DNA of 64,000 nucleotides, taken from assembly GCA_025642065.1 (NCBI GenBank), contig JAODUP010000481.1, positions 567,501-631,500 on the forward strand. The letters are read 5' to 3'. The DNA is from Paralvinella palmiformis (Eukaryota; Annelida; Polychaeta; Terebellida; Alvinellidae). Below, piece by piece: positions 11,523 to 23,560 of the stretch. The notes under the pieces were generated by a model. The model worked only from the letters and a program-made list of their open reading frames with translations. It did no database searches and had not been told where the DNA came from. The translations under genes and the position numbers were made by a program. How positions within the stretch are numbered: position 1 is the first letter of the stretch; the number at the start of each line of letters is the position of its first letter.

Positions 11523-11523
<1 letters not shown>
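11029..11523. repeat. Duplicated blocks 'f' (end) and 'g', copy 2
   Basis: This continues block f after the SINE and runs without interruption into block g (about 11395-11520). The f-g junction is therefore intact here, in contrast to copy 1 where a Tc1 element and a LINE sit between them. Confidence 0.7.
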
Positions 11524-11561
<38 letters not shown>

Positions 11562-11676
11562 ATTGTCTCTCTTTTTACTATATCTTTCTCCCTCTCTCTA
11601 TCTCTCTCCTCTCTCTCGCTCTCCCTCTACCGCCTATCTCTGTCTTTTCCCTTTTCTCTCCCTATCTCTCTATGTG

Positions 11677-11719
<43 letters not shown>

Positions 11720-11720
11720 A
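11524..11720. repeat. (CT)n-rich tract and (TCTA)n microsatellite
   Basis: Long CT-rich runs end in about ten TCTA units (11677-11718). The two long serine/leucine frames read through it are low-complexity translations, not genes. Confidence 0.95.
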
Positions 11721-13740
11721 TATCTTGCCTACGCGACGTCATGTTATAGTATAATATGTGCTGAGAATATTCAAGCGAGATATTCTATAGTTGCTATGAC
11801 ATAGTCTCTGTTCAGGTTATTTTGAAGACAATTTTGCCAATATTGCATTGGTCTTTAGATTGAACCGCACGTTTACTTTATCAATTAAATAAATTCATTG
11901 ATTATAGTTATATTTATATTTGGAGCAATGTTCATACAGAGTGTTTGTTCATTGTTATTGGTATTTGGTGTACTACGGATTTCAGGTCATGGTTCTTTCG
12001 TTTTAGCATGCTACAAATATCCTTGAGGTCGCTGCACATCAACATTGCTTTACATATAACTTATTTTTAACACATAGCTGTGTAGGTCTCTACATCTTGA
12101 CCATAAATTGTACTTCTTCACTTTCGTGCAGAAAGTAAAACATTTCCTAACTGATATGTGGCTACTAATACACAAACAGTATTTTAATAATAAATTACGA
12201 TAAAACAAATATTATTATCTTTTCAATCTGGCTAACATTTATGAAATCTTCATTTTTCCTATAGTCTCATTAATAAATCTTGAGGTTTTGCTTTGACAAA
12301 TCAATTCACATCAACGAATACATCAATGGAGCGAAGTGTCTACTAAATTGTTAAATACATTTATCGTGTAAAAACATTCTTTACTTAAGAAACACTTGTT
12401 ATAATGTTCTATGTTTTTTATAGATATTTCCCGTGAAGTTGTAATTATTTATGTGTGTGTTATGATATCAGATATGATTATAATATATAATACTATGATA
12501 TCAGTCACCCATAACAAATTTAGAATGGAACAATTCTCATTGTGATAAACACTCATATTAATCCTATTTTTCTTTTTTTTTCTTCAGGAAAAGAAACGTA
12601 TCCAGTTGGAAATTATATTAAACATTTATGCATTTATCAGTGATATGCCACCTAATACCTCTATGAACTCATTTAGATTAAAACAACAACCCTAAACACT
12701 CGGCTCACCCATTGAAATACTGAGTAATGTTTTCTTACTCAAGTCGTTCATTAAATATGCTCTTCGGGTATCAGCTCCCTTTTTATAGAACAGATTACCA
12801 TCAGATATTAGAAATAAATATCATCTTCTTAAACTCGGTAAATACTATTGATTGTGTCTAATTATATTTACCCACATGTTAATGGGGTGTGACTTGCGAT
12901 CATCATCATCATCATCAGCAGCAGCATCATCATAATCATCATCATCATTATCATCATAATCATGAAATAACGTTAATTATGACATGATACCAAGAAGGAA
13001 ACAAGTTATTGGCATAGCTTTGATCTTAAGCGCAAATAGATGTTATATATATTCATTGTTAAATATTGCTATTAATAAATTTCTTTCTTCCTCTTCATTC
13101 CATTTTTCTAATTCCTCTCAATTTAAAAATATATATATATATATATTTCCTGCCCAGTTGCCTTTTGCACCGACACCTTTTCTTGGCCAGGTTGATAGGA
13201 TATCGACTGATTCTTGGGCTTATTTGAAACCAACAAATGCTGTATATTGGTTTTATTTTATTGGATTTATTTGAAAGCTTTCTGTGAAATGATATCTTGG
13301 TCGTTACTAGCAATTACCACCAACGATAACTATCAAAATTAATTCCAACATTCACGTTGTTATATTTGGTTGAAAAATACTTTATAACAAACGTCTTTAC
13401 TTCTGTGGTGTACGAAATAGTTCTCATTCCAACGTTTAAGATTAAAGCAAGTGCTATAGGGCTTCAATCACAATTTTAAAAAATCAATAAATGTGTATTG
13501 TTATAACTTGCAATACGAATATATAAATGCAATAATTAATAACTTCTTTATTAGATCTTATCAGATTTAAGAATTTAAAAAGTAGTAGTTTCTTTCTTCT
13601 CCGATAATTTGCTACACAATATGATGGATGTTTAATGGAATTTGTTGACAATAATAAAACAAATAGTGTGCTTTAATTAGCCGCATGCCAATAACTTCTA
13701 TCCCCCTGCAGACATTGATACATTCATACAGTATTTTGGG
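11721..13740. other. Non-coding stretch with an (ATC)n microsatellite
   Basis: Nothing recognisable apart from an imperfect ATC/AGC repeat at 12899-12962 and a short TA run near 13129-13147. The 96-codon frame at 12984-13274 runs through the TA tract and has no motif I know. Confidence 0.4.
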
Positions 13741-14329
13741 TGATATTCCTCCATTTCTAAACGAATTCGGTCCTTAGAACATTAACTGCCACTTGAGAAT
13801 GGTTACAATCTCGAACATCCCCTCAAACCATGTCTTCGTGCGACTCCCTAAGCAGATGATATGGTATCCCATCATTAAGCCATCACTTAGCCAGCCACTT
13901 CGACCACTTTGCATGCTGAAGACCACTTTGAATTCAATGGACCATCTTCTGACTCTCAAACGTTTCCCTGGCGACAGTTTCTAACTATCTCATTTCTAAC
14001 TTGGGTATTATTTGCATGTCAGAGGTCATACTGTAGCTGTCTGGTTGTGACGAACCGCTTCCGAAGAAAACAGGTCCCTGGGTAACCATTTCTTCATCGA
14101 AAGTGTTGGTCTGATCTTCTTGCATAACCATCCTTCTGCTAATATTGTGTCCACAAACGATCAACCAAACTTATAGACCTATTCGAGTATGTGGGCTTCC
14201 AGTCTCCTGGGTGGATCCATCTTTCAGCATTTGGAGCTTTCTGAAAACATCCGGTGAACTCAAATAATATCTACCAGCATCCATCACCACAACACACACA
14301 CTGAACAACATGAGTATAAATATCCTTAT
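13741..14329. repeat. GC-richer unidentified repeat candidate
   Basis: This segment is clearly richer in GC than its neighbours. Its right end leads into a 100-base tail (next entry) that is shared with the sequence just upstream of the Tc1 relic at 36.9-37.6 kb. It may be a related, heavily decayed DNA transposon. I looked for DDE motifs in all frames and could not support them, so the class stays open. Confidence 0.3.
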
Positions 14330-14430
14330 TTTATATCTACAGACTATTACAGCTTTGCACAGAATTAAACTTTATTGGCCTTTTATAGTTTATCGGCTGT
14401 GATGTGCGCTCAGAATGAGTTATTCAAGTT
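14330..14430. repeat. Third copy of the 37.6-kb tandem-repeat tail
   Basis: 'tctacagactatta' then 'agaattaaactt', 'ggctgtgatgtgcgctcaga' and 'gagttattcaa' match the two tandem units at 37628-37971 in order. The match covers only the second half of that unit. Confidence 0.65.
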
Positions 14431-15592
14431 TATAATTTTATATCGGGTTTGATCACTTTACCCGCGGTCAGACATTGTAATATATCTATGACACCATTAA
14501 TTCTCTATTTTGGTTACATTATATCTTATTTAGTTTTATTGCCTGTGGCTCAAAAGAAGTTATTGATATCATGTGATACGTCAATTTCTTTGATCTCATC
14601 ACTCTTACCTAGCATTACCTTCAGTTAACATTATCAGAGTAAACAAAATTGTCCAATAACGACTAAAATCTGTTTATAATAATATATTAGTACATGATGA
14701 TGGAATAGGTCTCTTTGAACGCTGCTCTCTTGTTTCGTACTAATTCCAACGTGATATAATAGTCTCCTAAGGATTTGTAAAGTAACGAAGGTGTTAGACA
14801 GCATGGGGGTGGTAAGCAAACCTTACATACATTCTAATACGTTTTAAAATTATGAAATGTTATTTTTGTTGTTGCATTGTTTCCTAATTTATAAAAAACA
14901 CACTACGAATATCTCATCCTACCGAAGAATGGTAAGCCAAGATAGTATTTTTTTTATTTTAGTTCATAGGACCATAGCTAAACATTATTATCATACTGTT
15001 GAATACCTTTTGGTAATGCCAATATCTACGAGATGCTGCATTCAGTGACAAAAGGTAGCAGTTTAGTTATTTCAATTCAAGTGGCAACGAAGAGAAGGGA
15101 GAAAACAATAGACGTATACAATTGTATAACTGGTGCATTCACTTCAGTGTTTTAAAATTTGTATTACCAGTTAAACAATTAAGATGAAAAGTTAATAAAA
15201 CAGTAGATGGCAGAAACTAAAGCAGGAGGATTTTGTCATCATTTAGGAAGAGGATTATTACAAATTTGAAATAATGTTGGTATTTCCAAGGTATTTACTC
15301 CGGGGAATATAAGGTAAGTTTGATCTGTTATGGGAGTGATGGGATGATGGAAGTTGCCTGATTGATGAATATTTATAACCTCCTTTTTATCATTAATAAT
15401 AAATTCACGTCGTGTCAAAGGTAATATAGTGATTAATGGGTTTGCTGATGTGACAGATACATCATAACCGGATAGAGGAAATGGATTATATCTTGTTCAG
15501 TTTTGTTCAGTGTTATCTGGTGATTATTCCGGTTGGTAACAATTACAGCACCTGAAAGGAGTATGTCATATTTACCAAAATAAGCCGATGTA
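14431..15592. other. Non-coding, nothing recognised
   Basis: AT-rich sequence without supported features. Confidence 0.4.
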
Positions 15593-15641
<49 letters not shown>

Positions 15642-15675
15642 CATCATCATCATGAGCAGCAGCAGCAGGAGCATC
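15593..15675. repeat. (ATT)n with (ATC)n and (AGC)n units
   Basis: ATT units to about 15640 are followed by ATC and AGC units. The asparagine/aspartate run in the minus-strand frame spanning it is a microsatellite translation. Confidence 0.95.
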
Positions 15676-15904
15676 ATCACCATTAGTTAGACATGCATTA
15701 TCCTTTATATTAATGATAATAACACTTTTACATCTATTACTAATCGTACAAATACAAAAACGATGCTGAAAACTGTTATTGATATTAAACAACGTCACAT
15801 TCGCTACTGTTAGATTTTAACTCACAAAGCAAAAATGTATATAATGCTATTGAGCATCGATCCTTCAATTAAGATACTTTACTCCTGAACATAGATACGG
15901 TTTA

Positions 15905-16075
15905 CTTATTAGAAAAGGGGCCACACAATGGCTGCGTTGGTGTTCGAAATCTACAGAATATGAGTTAGAATCCTATTCACGGCTGTATTTGTGTGATTTA
16001 TTTCCCTAGACAGTCGCCCCTCAGCCATATGTCCCAGGTGTGACCAATCTAAAAGATAAAGGGCCCAATTTAAGT
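15905..16075 (+). mobile_element. Weak tRNA-like SINE candidate
   Basis: 'tggctgcgttggtg' near 15929 resembles a pol III A box, and 'gagttagaatcct' near 15961 resembles a degenerate B box at suitable spacing. The piece is less AT-rich than its flanks. No tail or target-site duplication was found, so this is a suggestion only. Confidence 0.3.
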
Positions 16076-16474
16076 AAACTTATTATCAGCGTAAGTAATT
16101 GTCTTTAATTTGTAAGTTCATCAAAAAAGGTATACGATCTGAAATGAAATAATCTTAATAGTTCGTAACAAATGGTTATTGTCTGTAACAATTAGAACAT
16201 TACAGTGAAATAAATTACATGATTAATATAATCATATAGTTATAAATATAATTATAGTTATAACATGAAAATACAGAGCATAATTTTAGGTGAGCTTTAT
16301 AGAATAGATAACTAAAATGATAAGACAAGGAAGACGATGACAATAACAGTGACAGGAACAAAACAGAAACAACAAAAGGAAACAAATCTCACCTCACCAG
16401 ATGAACGTCTTCATCTGGTGTACCACAATAATTTGTTTAACGACCGAAATAAAATTACTGTGTGTATATTAAAC

Positions 16475-16800
16475 CAGTTGGTGAAATTATTAAACAGGTT
16501 AAAATTAGATATCATTGTTTTGCCGATGATGTGTAAGTCTGCATGACTTCAAGGCCATGTAATAAATAGAATGATATTTCATCTTCAATTGTAGATTGTG
16601 TTGCAGACATGAGTACTTGGATGAACAGCAACATGTTGTAATTGAATAAGGATACGACTGAATTCATTGTTTTCTCAACCAAGCATCTCGTGAAGAACTG
16701 ATTATCGTCGAATTCAGCTATGGTTCAGTTATATAAATTATTCCATGTAAGTACACAAGTAGACACATATTTTGGAACGTTCTTAATACCCACTTATTTA
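16475..16800 (+). mobile_element. CR1/L2-type LINE fragment, RT palm and thumb
   Basis: Conceptual translation with stops gives 'IRYHCFADDV', the polymerase catalytic box with both aspartates intact (FADD codons at 16518-16529). It is followed by 'DCVADMSTWMNSNML' and 'LNKDTTEFIVFSTKHLVKN', then 'VDTYFGTFL' where these elements normally have a 'NLGV' thumb motif. The same 'LNKDKT...FSSKH' module occurs in the minus-strand element at 62.5-63.6 kb, so both belong to related CR1/L2-like families. Endonuclease, N-terminal RT and C terminus are absent. Several stops make it a dead fragment. Confidence 0.75.
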
Positions 16801-17179
16801 CGTTATTCTATATATGATAAACACACCAGTGTGTTTGTGCTATATGAGCTTAGAATATGTTTTAATTGTGTTTATAAAACGCCTTAAAACAATTCAAGTT
16901 TAATAAAGCACTATACAAAATATTTATTCAGTGTTGAAGCTAAAGAAAAATGACCCACTAACTCACATTAGTTAGTAACATTCCAAGTAATGATCACCAG
17001 GCTTCATTTAGTAGATAATATATATATATATATCTCTGTTTAATCCATTTGCACATCTTCGATTTATTTATTTCAGTACATGTAAGCCACTCGATTATAT
17101 CATTAGAGAAGTAATCTAATAATTACGCGTACATATATCATGGCCAGAGATACCCAATCTGCTTTGGTATTATTTGGGT
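16801..17179. other. Non-coding, nothing recognised
   Basis: AT-rich, with a short TA run at 17018-17031. Confidence 0.4.
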
Positions 17180-17560
17180 AGGGAAAAGAACCAAAACTGA
17201 AGCTCATGGAGTCGAATATCGTTCAGTAAATATAATTATGTGATTGCTGTCAATCTTTTGTCTGACAAATTATATGCCGATCTCTGTGATGTGTAAATAG
17301 TATGAGAAGAATAATTTAATTATCGTTGATTGTTATTATTAAGCCTGGTGTTCCTTTGCTTGCACTGATGACGGATTGTCAAATGATCTTTACTATTGGC
17401 AGAACTCTGGTAAATAATGAATCCAAGATAAAATTAGGTTTTGGTTCATAGCATGAATGCGTTATGAATTTCTTTTCCTTTCACAACGCCAGCCAATAAT
17501 ATATTCATTGAGAATTAAACATACACATACACACACGCGCGCGCGCCCGCTCACGTGTAC
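17180..17560. repeat. Duplicated block 'd', copy 1
   Basis: This matches about 31560-31910 in the same orientation: 'gttcagtaaatataa' with 'tgtgat(t/a)g', 'cgttgattgtt(a/g)ttatt', 'gatgatgg'-like text, 'caaatgatctt', and 'tatgaatttcttttcc' with 'cgccagcc'. Both copies then enter a CA-rich microsatellite (here CA/CG, 17523-17605). There is no conserved frame. Confidence 0.75.
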
Positions 17561-17605
17561 AAGGAAAACAAATTAGCACGCACGCACACACGCACGCACG
17601 CACAC
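17523..17605. repeat. (CA)n / (CG)n / (CACG)n microsatellite
   Basis: An imperfect CA and CG dinucleotide repeat with GCAC units. It occupies the same place as the pure CA tract at 31911-32072 beside the other copy of block d. Confidence 0.9.
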
Positions 17606-17949
17606 CAAAATACTTGAGTCAAATGACAAGGTATATGAGATGTATAGTTTACTTTGAAAGCAATTTCCTAGAGGGTTAACTTACGGATTATTTATCAACA
17701 TAGAGAGATAGAGAGATAGTACTGGACTTAAATAATCAATATTCCTTCAAATATTGAATATATTTGGCTATTGATATACGGTGATATAGAGTCAGTGCTT
17801 TAGTTTTATGGTTTTGCGAAAGCCTATGACTGATTATCTATTACCCGGTTAACATATTTCTATATGTGCATTAAGTGGTAAAGCAGGGTAAGAAATATTT
17901 CCATTTTACGTTTGAACGTGTATGTGTATTGCGTAATCTAATCATTTGC
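17606..17949. other. Non-coding, nothing recognised
   Basis: Contains a short GATA-type repeat near 17703-17718 and no coding signal. Confidence 0.4.
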
Positions 17950-18660
17950 CAAAACCCTATAACCAAAATAATTCCATACATTTGTAAAGCAATTGTATAC
18001 AATAAACGGTGTTTGGTTAAGTTATATTAAAATAATGCATACGGGTGCCTGTTGCATTCAAATGGAAATTACCGATTTTAAGAAGGATTGTAATTAAAAT
18101 ATTGATGACAAATACAATCAATCAGAAAACCACTTTAACTGATATTAACTGACATCAACCACAAAAGATATTAAATTTGTCATATATTTTCATCATATAG
18201 TAAAAGGAAATGCAAATACGAAATACCCTTCAGATGTAAGCGACAGATAAATAAACTTGAAATGTTTAATACCAGGAGCGAGTCATAATGAAAATAATAA
18301 AAAAGATGACATTTATCAAGAGAAATATCCTAGTCGCATAAAGTGAGATAATTATGATAGATTTTTTACGTTGTTCGACTTGGCTACATTAGCTATCTTG
18401 AAGATGTATAGCGCGAGTTGTCCTTGATAAAAAAACGGGATTGGCGAAACAACCGATTTCATTAATATAATAAACTAGATAATGTCGCTTTTGAGTTAAC
18501 AGTGATATTGTGAAAGGTATTTTCAATTCAAGGGCATATTCTTTCTGACCATAGTTAAGTTAAACTAATATGAAGGATATTAATTAGTTATCATTTTATT
18601 TACTATATCCTACGTTACCTAAGTCTAGTTGATATGTTAGTTCATCGCCGACTTCAAGTG
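17950..18660. repeat. Duplicated non-coding block 'a', copy 2
   Basis: Landmarks shared in order with 290-620 are 'caattgtatacaataaac', 'gttaagttatatt', 'ggattgtaattaaaa', 'ctgaccatagttaa', 'tagttatcattttatttac', and 'acgttacctaa'. This copy is longer inside the block, with extra bases around 18110-18530. Confidence 0.55.
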
Positions 18661-20914
18661 TGATGCGGCTATAATGTATTTTTGAAATACCGGTATATTA
18701 TTATTATAATAATAATTATATAAGACTATAATAAACACGCAAAAGAGGTTTTGAAATTAGCCTGCTCGCCATACCAAAGTCATAATTCCCGAACTGGCTA
18801 CTAATTTTTCACATAACTATTTGTCAACCCCTACATATATATTACTGATGTGATTGACTTATATATTGCTAAATGTCACGTGAATGCCTTGGATGATACT
18901 AAGCGACATGTCGTACAATGTGCTGTGAACCAGATTTACGAACAGAGACATGGTAAAAGTTATGGCAACCGTTACAGGAAATATTGATGGACCAATAACA
19001 ATTTCCAATCTAGATATAGCTAGCGTTTGGTTTTAAATTACGATTTGGATATTTGCTGATCGTCTTCGTAAAAACTTAATACCTGTTACAAGTTGGCTAA
19101 AATGGAAAATTGCAATGCTTGTCATAATACTATGAACATAAGTACCCCTTTGCTTAGGTAGTTAGAATAAAGTTAGTACCATTGTGGGCCGTAGTGATGC
19201 AACGTCTATTCTGACAGGTTTATCCTGATGTCAAGGAATGAAGTATTGTGATCAGAGATGCTTGTATTTCTTCTCTATACTTAACCAAGAAGGATACATT
19301 GATACCAAATACATCACAACAGATTCTGTACTCTCAGGATATGTGAAAAGCTTCTTTGATGATGTGCTGCTGGCATCAATGACATTACTCTCGAAAGTAT
19401 CAAATGGGATCAATATATATATATTTCATAACCAATATAAGCAGCAGGATGAATTTATTAATTTAATTTGATATTTTAGATGGCTCGTTTAATCAGGAAC
19501 TACTAATTATGCTTGTAAAATTATTCACCGCCGGCCCCACTATTCCAAGGAACGACAGAATAATAGTCATCTCAACAACATTCTAAAAGATTCTTAAAAT
19601 CCATATCCTGAAGAATATGGCAATACGAGTGCAATTATCTTCATACGGGCTTTATCGGACTAGGTAAATAGTCCTCATGGTATATTTGCGCATGTTGGTG
19701 TTCTTGTAAAGCAGGCTTTTAGTATATATTAGGTGGGCAGATAACATTAATGATGGTCTAAAGTTCTTCTATGGAGCCAAAGTGAACTATCATCATACTT
19801 CATATTCAAGACCTGGTAGAATTTGTAATAAAAAAGAACTGTGGCATGTCAATAAATATTGCTACTAACAATCCTTTTGGCTTTCCTGATGCAAATGAGT
19901 ATATAACCAAACATGAAATGTGTTTCAATTCTTCAAAAATTTCTTGTGCGCTTTTGATTATCTCTGCTTCCACAACTAACGGTGGTATCTGTAAGGAGTG
20001 CACCTTGTAGAAGGTGACCATGTAACCAATCTTGGATTCAATCTAGGTAACGATGAATAAATTCAGGTATCACATCATATCAAATTAACTAACATAGCAT
20101 TTTATTCCCTACAAGGAAATGGCTTGTGGTGCAACGGTTCTAACCCTGATACCATAATTCACATACTTGCAATTATATGGTTTAGCATGTAACAACTACA
20201 CATAACGCAGAAGTAAATCGGGTTCTAGTCAGTACTCTATTCAAATGCCAATCTATTTATATTTTACTAGAATACTGCTTTTGGAGGAAATAACGGATGT
20301 ATCAATAATTAAGTAAATAGTTTTCATAGATGTCCTATTTAAAAGTGATCTGTGGGGCCGGTTTTCTTTCACTTAATTACACAACTGTGTTTTCTTAATT
20401 GCATCGTACAACTACCGTTATATATTTATACGAGTTAAAAAGTAAGAATGGTGCCCTCCGTGTCCCATACATTGGATGCATTCCACAAATTTCTAATATT
20501 ATAAACAAATTGCACAATAAAGACAAGAACAATATGATATCAGATTCTGTTACAGGACTGACCTCTTAATGTAGTCATTACAATGCTTTTTTTTCCAGTA
20601 GTAATTCGATAAACTATGGACCATCAGAAATATAACGTACGGCGAAACTATAGTTAAGCCTGGTAAGATCATTTAATTATAAAATGCATTTTCCCAGTTG
20701 GTGCATTAGCAATTTTAATGGTGGAAGTGTTGGTTACTCATTACAAAGAAATAGTGGTACTGTTATATTGTGGAATAGTTTGATAGATAAACGTTCGTTA
20801 ATATCGTAGAATCAAACTAATTACTTTGAACATTTTGAGTTACTGGATGGCTATTATAATTAGTCTCCATATGGCTATTATTTAATGTTAATGGAACTGA
20901 AATCAGTATACAAC
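18661..20914. other. Non-coding stretch, no supported gene
   Basis: It lies where block a should adjoin block b, so part of it is probably inserted relative to copy 1. A roughly 45-codon open frame at about 18853-18984 (plus) has varied, protein-like composition but matches no family I know. A frame at 19238-19471 is also unrecognised. Confidence 0.35.
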
Positions 20915-20977
20915 TACTCTTCCTACCAGTACTACTATTATTACAACTTCTTCTACTATTACCTTTACTACTACTAG

Positions 20978-21008
<31 letters not shown>

Positions 21009-21045
21009 GCTACTACAACTACAACTACAACTACTACTACTACTA
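20915..21045. repeat. Degenerate (TAC)n tract
   Basis: TAC/CTA units with interruptions. Its poly-valine minus-strand frame is not a gene. Confidence 0.9.
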
Positions 21046-21295
21046 TATGCTCGGTTCTCATGTTATGATAGGGAATACATTTACCACAAATGCACACTTT
21101 CACGATTTACCAAGATTATCAGATATAAGAAGTATTAAAAACATAGATTGGTGTGTAATATGTAAATCCATATCGCACTTGAAGCAATGCCAAGTAGATA
21201 TTTTATTGAAACGCAACGTTAGTAGACAAGTTTTGGCTTTTGTACGATAGCTATTATTTTTCTGATAACTTCACGAAGAGTGAGTAAATATTATA

Positions 21296-21830
21296 AAGCG
21301 AATAATTTAATTGACGTTTATCATCATTATTTGATTTGATAGTTTTGGTGAATCTGCCATCAGATCATTATTTTAGTTGAAACTGGACCGATAGTATAAT
21401 TCGTGTGTAAGGGTATATATATATATATATATAGCTATTTTGGCAAACTATTGAGCAAAGGAAATAAGGTCAAAAGATTGTTGAAATATATTTTATTCTC
21501 AAAATAATCTTTAAGCCTAGATGCTAGAGTTCTCTGACCTATTACGCTACCAACTCCAGCCACAAATTATCACTATTGGGTACAACGTCTATTTTAAAGA
21601 GAACGATATCATGATGAAATTATTATAAAATGAGTTGATAAACAGAAGCATTATATCCCCATTATTCCAAAATTATAACAGATTTGAAAAGTTATTGGTT
21701 TTGCTTAAGATATTTATCTTTATACTGTACGATGAGAGTTATCTCTGTGGTGTATGATGTGAAGAAACTGACGTGCTTAATCAAAATTAATGACGTAGTC
21801 TGTTGTTATTGGCACTATGTAGTAGTAGTA
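21296..21830. repeat. Duplicated blocks 'c' and 'e', copy 1
   Basis: 21430-21830 matches about 29450-29870: 'caaaggaaataaggtcaa', 'agaagcattatatc', 'gttattggtttt', 'gtacgatgagagtta', 'ctgacgtgcttaat' and 'ctgttgttattg'. In both places the block runs on toward a degenerate GTA/TAG repeat. The left part (21296-21410) is weakly similar to 1480-1620. Confidence 0.75.
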
Positions 21831-21960
21831 GTGGAAGTAGTAGTAGCAGAAGGAGTATTATTACCAGTAGCAGTAGTAGCAGTGGTGTGTGTAGTAGTGG
21901 TACTAGTGTTAGTTATAGCAGTAATAGCAGTAATAAGATGGTGCTGGTTGTAATGGTGGT
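21813..21960. repeat. Degenerate (GTA)n tract
   Basis: TAG/GTA units with many substitutions, following block e as in the 30.07-30.27 kb copy. Confidence 0.85.
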
Positions 21961-22035
21961 TGTCGTTGTCCTTGTATTAGTAATATTAGCTCCGGATCAT
22001 CATATAGGCACGTAATAAGGACAGCAATAACTTAA

Positions 22036-22272
22036 TCATAAAGTACATTTCACCAAAATGAATGGGAAAAAAGCAGCTGTCTAGTCAATACTGTCTATGC
22101 ATGCCCCCATCTAACAGATTAATTGATAACAGCGTGTGCTAAGCTGTGCCGAAAAAATGAACCCATAACATAAGCTTCACGCCTAGCTGAGTGTTGGAAA
22201 CTGTCTAAATATCAATTATAGATAGTTGTATTATTATTATGTTAATCATATCCTCGACCTTACAAATATTCG

Positions 22273-22273
<1 letters not shown>
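22036..22273 (+). repeat. Interspersed repeat, one arm of a near-identical inverted pair
   Basis: This is the reverse complement of 27680-27905 with only scattered mismatches and a 3-base indel. It includes long identical phrases such as 'cagattaattgataacagcg' and 'gaacccataacataagctt'. Both copies end at a TA microsatellite after 'catatcctcgacc' and 'attcgatata'. No coding frame or known element class was recognised. The high identity, against the poor identity of the other duplicated blocks, argues for a recently active element or a recent copy event. Confidence 0.85.
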
Positions 22274-22344
<71 letters not shown>

Positions 22345-22377
22345 ATGTGTGTGTGTGTGGGTGCGTGTGTGTGTGTA
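22271..22377. repeat. (TA)n(TG)n compound microsatellite
   Basis: A TA run followed by TG with a few interruptions. It is followed by 'aatgaattacaaggcatttc', which is duplicated after the next TA/TG tract. Confidence 0.95.
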
Positions 22378-22470
22378 ATGAATTACAAGGCATTTCCCTT
22401 TACAGCAATAATTTATAAATGAATTAATAAAAAATTAGTTTCATGGTCTAACTGAGATTATATTTTACTG
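22378..22470. repeat. Microsatellite flank, direct copy 1
   Basis: 'acaaggcatttccctttaca' followed by 'gcaataat', 'tataaatgaattaa' and 'ttcatggtctaa(c/a)tgaga' recurs at 22815-22890 after the second TA/TG tract. The unit duplicated is therefore tract plus flank. Confidence 0.85.
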
Positions 22471-22670
22471 AATTGTCATCCAGTCATGTGTATACTTAAG
22501 TTGTATAAGTCTGGGAATATAATCGAAAGTAATGTAAATATTTATATTTATGTATATGTAATTGTCTATGTACTTACATGTACATGAAACGATTGTATTT
22601 ACCCGGAATGCAACTATGTGAAATATTATATATATATATTCTTAATATTATAAGATACTGCTTTTATATT

Positions 22671-22804
<134 letters not shown>

Positions 22805-22895
22805 ATAATGAAAAACAAGGCATTTCCCTTTACAACAATAATGTATAAATGAATTAAATTTAAATTGGCTTCATGGTCTAAATGAGAGTATAGTA
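22805..22895. repeat. Microsatellite flank, direct copy 2
   Basis: Second copy of the 'aaggcatttccctttaca' flank described for 22378-22470, with a few substitutions. Confidence 0.85.
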
Positions 22896-23099
22896 GATGC
22901 TACTCCTATAAGTACTTGGGTTGACATTTAATGATGGCTATTAATGAAAGGTCTTTAATTCTTTGCTTCATGTGATTACTTTTAAATATCGCTATACCCT
23001 ATTGCCCAACATCACCACCAAATGACATATGTATTGATTTATTAAAACTAATAGTCAAAGAAGTATGTTTCATATGATATTGCTAGAAGCCAAGCCGTT

Positions 23100-23560
23100 A
23101 TTTCAAAGAAAGTCAATAAAAGCCTTACACAACATTAACCTAATCACACGTTAAAAGACATATGCTAATTAATATACAGTTATAGTAAAAGCGATCATTA
23201 GTTTCAAAAATTCGATTAGCTTAAAATAATAATTATAAAATCTCTATTTAGTTAGAAATATGCACTTGAAGTGTTTTCTTTCTCCTACTAGATATAATAC
23301 GTATTTCATCTGATTGTTTAGTTTATAATAGGATTCTATTTTAGACTGAAATTAGAGTTTTATGTTTGTGTGTGAGTCTCTGTATCTTTTGTATCTGGTC
23401 GTGTGTGTGTGTGTGTTCGTGTCTGTGTGTTTGTGTGTGTGTGTATGCGTGTGTCTCTGTGTTAAGAGTGTCAAATTCATATCCAATAACTAATTTATCT
23501 CTCTCTTTTTTTGTTTACACAATACTTAGTTAGCGTTAATCAGATCGGATATCCTTTTTA
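23100..23560. repeat. Duplicated non-coding block 'b', copy 2
   Basis: Matches 771-1240 in order, including the position of its interrupted TG microsatellite (23366-23460) and the 'agagtg' plus CT-rich phrase after it. The distance from here to block f (about 26190) is close to that from block b to block f in copy 1, which supports one collinear duplicated segment. Confidence 0.7.

Noticed and set aside
11481..11804. Two overlapping serine/leucine-rich frames of 82-107 codons
   Set aside because: Translations of CT-rich and TCTA repeats.
15433..15798. 121-codon frame with an asparagine run
   Set aside because: The run is the ATT/ATC microsatellite. The flanking residues show no domain, and the paralogous blocks give no support.
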